Below are positions 57,468-64,000 of a stretch of 64,000 nucleotides of DNA, piece after piece. The notes beneath the pieces are model-generated. The model was not told the origin of the DNA. It worked only from the letters and a program-made list of their open reading frames with translations, and did no database searches. Both the position numbers and the translations under genes were made by a program. Each line of letters begins with the position of its first letter. Position 1 is the stretch's first letter. The stretch comes from Flavobacterium sp. (GTDB lineage: Bacteria > Bacteroidota > Bacteroidia > Flavobacteriales > Flavobacteriaceae). The stretch is taken from positions 930,001-994,000 of the forward strand of contig NZ_CP136574.1 of the NCBI RefSeq assembly GCF_035195345.1, written 5' to 3'.

Positions 57468-60400
57468 TATGCTCCCCATTTTATGTTAGACAATTTCCAA
57501 ATCTCATGCCCTAAATCAATGTTGTTTTGTATTGTAACATTTGATTTGTTTTTCTTTGTAGCTTCGGTGTTTCTTCTTAGCTCTTCAAGTAATTCAGCAT
57601 CATATCGAGCGTTGAAAGATTCATTTCCTTGGTAGTTTTTTCCTTTGTTTGCTTCCATATCCAAACTAGCTAAAATAGAAGCTCGCTTGATTTGTTGATA
57701 TTCATCAATAGAAGGAATTACTTCTGTTCCTCGCTTTAAATCTAAAATCGTTGGCTTACTAACTACATAAGGATTTTTGCCAGGCTCTAATATTACCTCT
57801 GGACGAACCTCACCCACTAAAGCTTTACCTCCTTTATGTGGTTTTCCTTTTGTTCCTTCTTCATATTTTGGAAGTGGAGAGGCTAATACTAAAGCAGTTT
57901 GAGCAGCCGATAAGCCTATTGCTAAAGGAATTTGAATTGCTCGGTAAGGACTTCCACCTGTTCCGAAAGTGATAGCATCTAATTGAGCAGCAGCTAAATT
58001 GATAGCGGTCAATGTTTTTGCTAAATCAATACCAATTTGAGCAGTTGCCAAAATACGTTGAGCAAGTGCAGCTTTAAATTCTTCCTTACGTCTTTCTTTT
58101 TCTAAAGCTTTGCGTTTTTTATCGCGTTCTTGCTCGATTAATGCCTTTTGAGTAGCATCACCTTCAGCCATTTCTAACTGCTGTGCGTAATATTCGTCAT
58201 TGGCTTGAATTTCAGCATCAATGCTTTGTATTTTAGCATCAAATAAAGCAAACACCAAATCCTTCATAGTAGAGGTTAATTCACTTTGAAGTTCTTTAAT
58301 TAAATTCGCAGCCTCTTTTTCAAGCTCTACTCTTTTGTTAGCAACTAATTGAGTGTTTTTTAAATCTTCTTCTGATAACTGAACACGATACTTTGAAATT
58401 TTATTTTGAATATCGGCAATTTTATCGGCAGATATTCTTTCTGCTTCTGGCTTTTTGGCTTCTGCATCTAAAGTCTTTTGTAAGTTATTAATTTGTTCAG
58501 TTAAAGCTTTTTTGGAATACTCTTTTTTGATATTGAAAACTTCTTCTTCGTGTTTTAATGTCAAGGCTTCAATTTCGGCTTGATTACCTTTTAATAATTC
58601 AAGATTTTTAGCATATAGTTTATTTTCTGCTTCAAGCCTTTTGTTTAATTCAGTATCTTGATTTTGTAAAACCTTATCCGTTTTTTTCTGCTCAATAGCT
58701 ACAATTGAATCGATGATTTTTTGACGATTAGCCAAATCTTTTTTATCAAGGTCTTCTTTTTGAGCTTTCAACTGCTCCAGAACTAAAACCTCATCTTTTG
58801 ATAATTGCTTTTTAATTTGGCCACCATTAATAAGGGTCTGAATTTCCGCATTCGTTAAATCTCGAACCTCATCACTATATTGGGAAATGGCTCTCAATTT
58901 ATGTGAAGCGGTTTCTTGAGCTAATGAAACCTCAATTTGTTGTGCATTCAAATAAGCGCTAATTCTAGTTTCTATAGATTCTGTTTCATTATCGGCAATT
59001 TCATTGCTTATTTCAATCTCTTGTTCCATTCTAAATTTAGATAAAGCAAAAGCGTCGTCATCAATTTTTTTTAATCTAGCAAGTTCCTCTTTTCTTCTTT
59101 TTTCAGCTTCTTTTTTTGCTTCTTGATTTTTCTTTAATAACTCAGTGTTTTTATCTATTTCTCCTGTATTTTCATTTATGGCTGGATTCAATTTTTCATA
59201 AGCAGATCTATAGGCATCAATATCACTTTTAGCAAAACCCAAAGTAATTGTTAGTTTATTTATTTTTTCTTCATTTTTCTTTAACTCATTTGATGCTACA
59301 GCGTATTTTGATGTTGCGTATGTTTCTGAATCAACTACTTTTTGTAAAGAAATGTTTTTACTTTCTAAAGCTTTTATTTCTGAATTTATTGATTCAACTC
59401 TTTTTTCTAAATCAGGCAAAGCAGAAACAGCATCTAATGAAATAGATTCTTTTTCAACATCTAATAACTCTTTTAAAGCCTCTTTTTGAGCGTTTAAATT
59501 TTGTAATTCATCTTTTACGTTTTTATTATTAGGATTGCTTCTAAGTAAAGTTTGTTGTTTTAAAATCAAATCATTAATCCCTTTTATCTCTTTTTCAATC
59601 TGATTATAATTCTCAAAAATTGCTTTAGTTGAATTTTGTAAATTATCATTATAGGTTTTGTCTTGTAACCTTGCTGCTTGTTGCTTATCTGATTCCAATA
59701 AGAAAGCATAACCCTCAATTGCTTTGTTTAACAAACCAATCAAATTAGATAATGAACGAGAAATTACACTATCGCCTTTATTTAATGACAATATAAAACT
59801 ATCCCATGAAGAACCTAGCTTAACAATGTCTCCTTCTAAAGTTTGAGTTCTTAACGCAGCCTGTTCGTTTGCTGTTCCAAATTCATCCATTTTAGATGTC
59901 AATTCAGCTAATCGATCGGTGTGCCCTAAAACATTTTTAGCAGCAGTAACATTTTCAATACCAAAAACCTTAACCAAATAAGCGTCATCTTGTAATAATG
60001 GTTTTAAAGCCTCAAATTTTTGTTGAACAGTTACCGTTTTGTCCTTTAAAAATTCAAAATCAATACCCAATCCTTGAATGACTTTTTGGGCGTCTTTCGG
60101 TAAAGCATCAGGAGCTGACAATTTCAAAAGAACATTTCTTAAAGCCGTTCCTGCTTCTGCGCCTTTTAATCCTTTTTCTGCCAATAATTCAATCAAAGCT
60201 GTAGACTCTCCAATACTTACATTTGATGATTTTGCAACCGCACCAAATTTTAATAATGCTTCTGTAATCTGTGGAATTTCAGCAGAACCATATTTTGCAC
60301 CATTAGCCAACGCATCAATAAAGAAAGCTGCTTCTTCTGCTGGTGCTCCGAATTGGTTCATGGCATCTGTCAAGGCTGTTGCTGCTTCTGGTAATTCCAT

Positions 60401-61366
60401 TCCAGATGCTTGGGAAAGCGTAATAACAGCTTTTGTAACTTGATTTAATGATTTTACATTTTCAAGTAATTCAGGTTTTGCCGATGCAATAAGTTTGTAC
60501 GATTCAACAACTGCTTTAGCACCGCCTTTAACTCCCTTACCCATTTCAATAGCATTGCTTTTTAAGAAATATAAATCTTCTCCACTTGCACCGGTTATTG
60601 CTCTTAAATCTGCAACCGATTGTTCAAATTCTCGAATAGTAGTTATACTGCCTTTTACAACTGAAGCAAATGCCGTAATTACACCTACTAAACCAAACGC
60701 ACCTACTAAATCTCTCAATCCAGAAGTGAAAGAGTTAAGATTTGGATAATTACCAACGTTTTTAGTGAAGTCTCCAACTGCCTTGTCAGCTCGTTTTACT
60801 TTAGCGTCTAGCTTATCGAATTCCGCTTGTGCTTTTTTAATAGATTCGGTAGACGCTGTTTCCGTAGCAATCAGATCACGAAGTTTATTTTTAGCTTCTG
60901 TTCTGGAACGATTCAATTTATCATAAGCCGAAACCAAACCTAACTTTTCAAGTGCAGCTTGTTTTAATACTCGGTTGTTAATTTCATTCTGAACGCGTTC
61001 CTCAATGGTTAGTTTAGTGCTTCGCTTTTTAGCGGTTTCTTCTTTATTGATAGCGTCAAGTTCTAATTTTCTAGTTCTCAATGCTTCTTGCTTAATTTTT
61101 TCCGCACTTTTCAAAGCAAGTTCTTCTGCTTTAATTGCGTTTTCAACTTTTTGCAAAGCCAATTTCTCTTCATTTTTTGCCGTAATAAAGGCTTGAGAAT
61201 TATTAGCTTTTTGGTATGAGTTCGCGATTTGTGCCAATGCTTTTGCGGAATCTACTAAATCATCATTGGCTTCAATAGCCAAACGAATATTTTTAGCATA
61301 TTCTTTTCCGAATTCAAGACCTTCATCGGTGATTAGGTCCTTACGTGTTATTGTTCCTCCAGACAT
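57467..61366 (-). CDS. Tape measure protein (TP901 type)
   Basis: A 1299-residue protein that sets tail length and helps DNA enter the cell. After a coiled-coil N-terminus (1-210) comes the TP901 core: a hydrophobic stretch, REFEQSVADLRAITGASGED, then the repeats LSQASGMELPEAATALTDAM and IDALANGAKYGSAEIPQITE. A long coiled coil (about 600-1090) and a C-terminal hydrophobic region with ATAQIGIDLAKTLTAINLAA follow, ending at GKALVGEVRPEVIL. At about 0.15 nm per residue it predicts a tail near 190 nm. It defines the phage as long-tailed. Confidence 0.93.
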   Translation of the reverse strand: MSGGTITRKDLITDEGLEFGKEYAKNIRLAIEANDDLVDSAKALAQIANSYQKANNSQAFITAKNEEKLALQKVENAIKAEELALKSAEKIKQEALRTRKLELDAINKEETAKKRSTKLTIEERVQNEINNRVLKQAALEKLGLVSAYDKLNRSRTEAKNKLRDLIATETASTESIKKAQAEFDKLDAKVKRADKAVGDFTKNVGNYPNLNSFTSGLRDLVGAFGLVGVITAFASVVKGSITTIREFEQSVADLRAITGASGEDLYFLKSNAIEMGKGVKGGAKAVVESYKLIASAKPELLENVKSLNQVTKAVITLSQASGMELPEAATALTDAMNQFGAPAEEAAFFIDALANGAKYGSAEIPQITEALLKFGAVAKSSNVSIGESTALIELLAEKGLKGAEAGTALRNVLLKLSAPDALPKDAQKVIQGLGIDFEFLKDKTVTVQQKFEALKPLLQDDAYLVKVFGIENVTAAKNVLGHTDRLAELTSKMDEFGTANEQAALRTQTLEGDIVKLGSSWDSFILSLNKGDSVISRSLSNLIGLLNKAIEGYAFLLESDKQQAARLQDKTYNDNLQNSTKAIFENYNQIEKEIKGINDLILKQQTLLRSNPNNKNVKDELQNLNAQKEALKELLDVEKESISLDAVSALPDLEKRVESINSEIKALESKNISLQKVVDSETYATSKYAVASNELKKNEEKINKLTITLGFAKSDIDAYRSAYEKLNPAINENTGEIDKNTELLKKNQEAKKEAEKRRKEELARLKKIDDDAFALSKFRMEQEIEISNEIADNETESIETRISAYLNAQQIEVSLAQETASHKLRAISQYSDEVRDLTNAEIQTLINGGQIKKQLSKDEVLVLEQLKAQKEDLDKKDLANRQKIIDSIVAIEQKKTDKVLQNQDTELNKRLEAENKLYAKNLELLKGNQAEIEALTLKHEEEVFNIKKEYSKKALTEQINNLQKTLDAEAKKPEAERISADKIADIQNKISKYRVQLSEEDLKNTQLVANKRVELEKEAANLIKELQSELTSTMKDLVFALFDAKIQSIDAEIQANDEYYAQQLEMAEGDATQKALIEQERDKKRKALEKERRKEEFKAALAQRILATAQIGIDLAKTLTAINLAAAQLDAITFGTGGSPYRAIQIPLAIGLSAAQTALVLASPLPKYEEGTKGKPHKGGKALVGEVRPEVILEPGKNPYVVSKPTILDLKRGTEVIPSIDEYQQIKRASILASLDMEANKGKNYQGNESFNARYDAELLEELRRNTEATKKNKSNVTIQNNIDLGHEIWKLSNIKWGA

Positions 61367-61371
61367 AGTTT

Positions 61372-61977
61372 CTATTTTTTAGAATTGGTGGATTTATTTT
61401 TTTTCATTTGGTCTTCAATACTTTTTAGTTTATTGTCAACCTGTTCTTTTAAGGCAAGTACTTTCGTAACCGATACGTTATTATAGTCAAAATCAATTCC
61501 TAAAACAGCAGTATAGAAAGCAAATATTCTATCCGTTGTAACTCTTACTGAAACAGAATTGGCGTCCTTTTTTGGAAGCCTTTTTTTGATATTTTTAGCT
61601 TTCATTTCTAAAGCACTCGATTCGCGTTCAATTCGCTTTAAATCCTCGTAATACGTTTCTTTTGATAGTTTGTACCCATAAGACAAAAGAATGTCTACAA
61701 GCTCCTGATTGTACTCGAAATCAAGCGCAGTTAATGCAACCGCAATCCCTTTATGTTTACATTCGATAAAGGCAATCTCTTTTTCTAATTGCAAAAGCTT
61801 CATTTCCTCTTTTTCGGGAGAAAGTGTGTTATATTCCTCGAATAAGCTATCCCATATTGTTTGAAGTGTTTCTTTGTCTTCCTCTTTGTTAGAAGAAAGC
61901 AAATGAATTAATGAAATATCTTCAACAATACGCATGAAAATCTTATATGGAATGGTTTCTAATGAATCGTAAATCAT
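61372..61977 (-). CDS. Probable tail assembly protein (chaperone position)
   Basis: A 201-residue acidic helical protein, unrecognised by sequence. It starts with an ATGA overlap of the upstream gene (61974) and ends 5 bp before the tape measure. In siphoviruses this place belongs to the tail-assembly chaperone, often made with a frameshift; no slippery site was identified between the two genes. The C-terminus is Lys/Ser-rich. Confidence 0.55.
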   Translation of the reverse strand: MIYDSLETIPYKIFMRIVEDISLIHLLSSNKEEDKETLQTIWDSLFEEYNTLSPEKEEMKLLQLEKEIAFIECKHKGIAVALTALDFEYNQELVDILLSYGYKLSKETYYEDLKRIERESSALEMKAKNIKKRLPKKDANSVSVRVTTDRIFAFYTAVLGIDFDYNNVSVTKVLALKEQVDNKLKSIEDQMKKNKSTNSKK

Positions 61978-62423
61978 ATCTCTAATGTGTTTCTGTAAAG
62001 TTGTAATACAAATGGCTTTAATTTTTGCTCAATAACCATGTTTAAATTCTCATCACTAAGCCCAAACAAGTCTTTTGAAAGCCAATTGTCTGAATCCATA
62101 ATCAAATCCACTTTTGGATCAGTTGAACCAAATACAACCATGTTGTTTTGAATTTTCGCATATAAACCACCCAACAACTTGCCCGTGTCTTTAGCATCAA
62201 AAGGTTCTCCTTTCTTTTTAGCTCCTTTTGTGATTACTTCGGTTGCATAGGAATAGAACCCAATAGCATCGCCATAGATATCCTTTGACTCTTCGTTTAA
62301 CTGCTTTTTGTTTAAAGCGGTCAATTCCGATTCAATACTTCGGATAAAATCAAATAGCTCCTGATTTACTTTTTCGGGAGTAAGTTTATTTGCTCTTTGT
62401 AATTGTTCTTTTAGTGTGGCCAT
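61974..62423 (-). CDS. Phage protein between tail tube and chaperone position
   Basis: The ATG at 62423 (MATLKEQLQRANKLTPEKVN) gives 149 residues; a start at 62465 adds a hydrophobic stretch that is unlikely to be translated. Mixed alpha/beta with KGEPFDAKDTGKLLGGLYAK and a C-terminal helix with PFVLQLYRNT. It could be a neck-type (HK97 gp10-like) or tail terminator protein; neither similarity is firm. Its stop overlaps the next start by 4 bp (ATGA). Confidence 0.5.
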   Translation of the reverse strand: MATLKEQLQRANKLTPEKVNQELFDFIRSIESELTALNKKQLNEESKDIYGDAIGFYSYATEVITKGAKKKGEPFDAKDTGKLLGGLYAKIQNNMVVFGSTDPKVDLIMDSDNWLSKDLFGLSDENLNMVIEQKLKPFVLQLYRNTLEI

Positions 62424-62495
62424 GATGATTATTAATAAAAAAAGGACGTTGTAATATGTTTCCACATCACACGTCCTCTTCTACAATAAGTTGAT

Positions 62496-62684
62496 TTAAA
62501 CTTCTTCTTTAGGCTTTTGAGTGGCGATTTTAAACGCCTTTTTCAATTCAGCAAGCCTTTCTTTTTCAGCAATCTTCTTGAATACGTGTGTATTTTCGAA
62601 TTCAGCTTTAAATTGGTCAAACGTTCTACTATAATTTTCTTCAAACGTAATTCCGTTGTACTGGTTACGTGTTGCTTTTGGCAT
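62496..62684 (-). CDS. 62-aa phage protein, function unknown
   Basis: A small basic protein starting MPKATRNQYNGITFEENYS, with a helical C-terminus (IAEKERLAELKKAFKIATQK). It lies 12 bp after the major tail protein gene and belongs to the same transcript. No family recognised. Confidence 0.6.
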   Translation of the reverse strand: MPKATRNQYNGITFEENYSRTFDQFKAEFENTHVFKKIAEKERLAELKKAFKIATQKPKEEV

Positions 62685-62696
62685 AATCAGAAACTA

Positions 62697-63569
62697 TTAG
62701 ATTCCTGAAATAGTTAAAGCACCTGTACTTTCGTAAGTGGCTTCTGTTTTTTCAATAACTCCGTTTAAGTTAACGGTAAAGTTATTTGCAAAGCCAGTTC
62801 CAGTCAATTCGTAAACTCCATTTTCATCTGCAGGAACAAATGAATGTGTATGAGCAGCTCCAGAAGCATTTAAAAGAACAACGTCCGCATTTTCAAATAC
62901 TTTAACAACATCGTCGCCAGAACATCCAGCAGAAGCAGTAAATTTGATTGAAGTAGCAGAAGCTGAAACCAATTCTAAATCAATATCGAAAATACCTTGT
63001 AACTCGATGTGTGACCAAGTTGGTTTTAAAACTACTGGACCATTCTCAAACTCTTTGTAATCTTCGTAAGTCAAAGTTACAGGTGTGTATTGTGGTTTCT
63101 CGTCCGTAGCATCTACCATTTTACCAACCTCGATAGTAACTAATTGACCACGAACTTTTGTTCCATCAACAGTACATGCTTTGATTTCTTGAGCATCTGT
63201 AAACTCATAAACACGCATTTTCTTATTGTGATAAGAAGCTAACGCTCTATGAGAACAAGCCCCTAAGTGGCACTCAAATGTTCTGATTTTTTTACCATTT
63301 TTAGTTTTGTAACGCTTTCTACCTTCGTAGTAAGTGTCCTCTGTGTCAGCTACAGCCAAAGTTTCAATCTCAAATAATGGAATGATTTCTTTGTCGGCTT
63401 CTGCTGTTCTCCAAGTCGCTAACGTTTTAGCCGCTGTAGCTGTAGCGAATTCTTGAGAAGTAACGGCTAAGGCATGTCGTACAACCGGTGCGGTCAAACA
63501 TTGCTCTTTAGCTCCTGTATTCATTGTTTGTGCGTCTGCTTGAGCGCACTCTATAATAGCTTTTACCAT
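62697..63569 (-). CDS. Probable major tail (tube) protein
   Basis: A 290-residue protein beginning MVKAIIECAQADAQTMNTGA. Beta-rich with a His/Cys-containing middle (TFECHLGACSHRALASYHNK) and a C-terminal region from about 200 that resembles an Ig-like decoration domain (LTGTGFANNFTVNLNG). Gene order (this protein, small gene, two assembly-type genes, tape measure) is the standard place of the tail tube protein. The call rests on order and composition. Confidence 0.65.
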   Translation of the reverse strand: MVKAIIECAQADAQTMNTGAKEQCLTAPVVRHALAVTSQEFATATAAKTLATWRTAEADKEIIPLFEIETLAVADTEDTYYEGRKRYKTKNGKKIRTFECHLGACSHRALASYHNKKMRVYEFTDAQEIKACTVDGTKVRGQLVTIEVGKMVDATDEKPQYTPVTLTYEDYKEFENGPVVLKPTWSHIELQGIFDIDLELVSASATSIKFTASAGCSGDDVVKVFENADVVLLNASGAAHTHSFVPADENGVYELTGTGFANNFTVNLNGVIEKTEATYESTGALTISGI

Positions 63570-63598
63570 CTTTTTTAGTTTTTACAATTAATATTTTT

Positions 63599-64000
63599 TT
63601 ATCCTTCGTATGCAAAACCGTTCATAGGTAATGAAATGATTTCTGTAACTACCCCGCCTTCTATTTTTATTATTACTGGCTCTACTGTGTCAGCCCAAAA
63701 ATTTAAAGGCAAAGGAGGGTTTGTTATTGGGTTAGTCGCGCCATAAGGGCATGATCTATTTGGGTTAAATCTATATTCAATGTCAACGCCATTAATAGAA
63801 CCATTTCCACTATATCCAGTTTGATTAGCTATATAATATCCGTTCCAAATTGAATTGTTCGGCATTATTTCTGAATTATTTGAAAACCTTATCGTGCTTC
63901 CTATTTCAAATCTATCGGTACAAATAAAAATATTCAAACCTCCTATTCCACAAGCATAATCGTTATTATTTAACCACATTTCAGTTATTTCTAAAGATGT
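63599..64000 (-). CDS. Unidentified phage protein, C-terminal part (5' end outside window)
   Basis: The minus-strand frame is open from the window edge to the stop at 63599. An ATG at 63979 is in frame, but seven upstream codons (ending ...LEITE before the Met) remain open to the edge, so the start is likely beyond it. The visible part is rich in Gly, Asn and aromatic residues, with ICTDRFEIGSTIRFSNNSEI and CPYGATNPITNPPLP. No family was recognised. Just upstream of the tail tube gene. Confidence 0.55.
   Translation of the reverse strand, partial: TSLEITEMWLNNNDYACGIGGLNIFICTDRFEIGSTIRFSNNSEIMPNNSIWNGYYIANQTGYSGNGSINGVDIEYRFNPNRSCPYGATNPITNPPLPLNFWADTVEPVIIKIEGGVVTEIISLPMNGFAYEG

Larger units (their letters stand above)
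45813..64000. mobile_element. Siphovirus-like prophage, left part
   Basis: A tyrosine integrase next to a tRNA-Met gene, an XRE repressor operon, lysis genes and a tail-gene cluster with a TP901-type tape measure protein define a temperate siphovirus. Gene order in the late region (major tail protein, two assembly proteins, tape measure, tail tip, fibre, lysis) is that of long-tailed phages. The right end, head genes and attR lie beyond 64000. The exact left boundary is set inside the tRNA 3' half by inference. Confidence 0.9.

Noticed and set aside
60078..60749. Plus-strand ORFs opposite the tape measure gene
   Set aside because: Antisense shadows of the Ala-rich TP901 core; no start signals and unlikely protein composition.
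1..64000. CRISPR array, rRNA genes or insertion sequences
   Set aside because: I saw no regularly spaced repeats, no rRNA sequence and no transposase gene in the window.

Overview
The window is AT-rich chromosomal DNA from a member of the Bacteroidota, most likely Flavobacterium or a close relative. Evidence: promoters have the Bacteroidota pattern TTG-N19..21-TAnnTTTG with little Shine-Dalgarno signal. A 6S-type RNA lies between zapA and rny. The protein families are typical of the group (DUF4290, DUF4199, DUF5686, TonB-dependent receptors with a carboxypeptidase-like N-terminus, TM2/DUF2752, alternative GlmU).

Positions 1-45.7 kb are host backbone. They run: LUD protein, cdsA, psd, acyl-CoA-binding protein and a lipoprotein superoxide dismutase (1-2775); a lone DUF4238 gene that looks inserted; carB without its C-terminal regulatory domain; rpmH; envelope genes (TSUP half-transporter, lytic transglycosylase); mtaB; a GlmU-like enzyme; rpmE2; a glycosyltransferase, an ORF6N gene, a phosphohexomutase and an ABC exporter; a DUF2971 gene flanked by degenerate repeats; a TonB receptor and an M23 peptidase; a ZapB-like gene, zapA, 6S RNA and rny; xerD; the TM2-DUF2752 pair; outer-membrane barrels; aroQ; a DUF5686 protein; an orphan antitoxin; a TSUP transporter; murA with Asp in place of the catalytic Cys, then DUF4290 and DUF493; recQ-fmt; HU; yqgE; a class IV PLP enzyme; and a START-like protein.

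From 45.8 kb to the right edge (64 kb) lies the left part of a siphovirus-like prophage integrated next to a tRNA-Met(CAT) gene. Next to the tRNA is a tyrosine integrase on the + strand. A small repressor operon (XRE protein plus a short partner) follows, and then a long minus-strand late region. Read in its own direction, that region encodes an unidentified protein cut by the edge, a probable major tail protein, a 62-aa protein, two probable tail-assembly proteins, a 1299-aa tape measure protein, two large tail-tip proteins, a fibre-like protein, a 54-aa protein, holin, GH108 endolysin, a truncated cysteine-peptidase-like protein and a spanin-like membrane protein. A three-gene plus-strand unit (52351-53103), starting with a His-rich single-pass membrane protein and followed by terminators, sits inside the late region like a moron. 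Head, packaging and replication genes and the distal attachment site must lie outside the window.

The items most worth following up are the moron with its possibly leaderless His-rich gene, the four helically phased repeats in front of the spanin-like gene, the operator-like palindrome inside the repressor promoter, the integrase with a non-canonical active site, the Cys-to-Asp MurA, the CarB without an allosteric domain, and several repeat-flanked single-gene insertions in the backbone.
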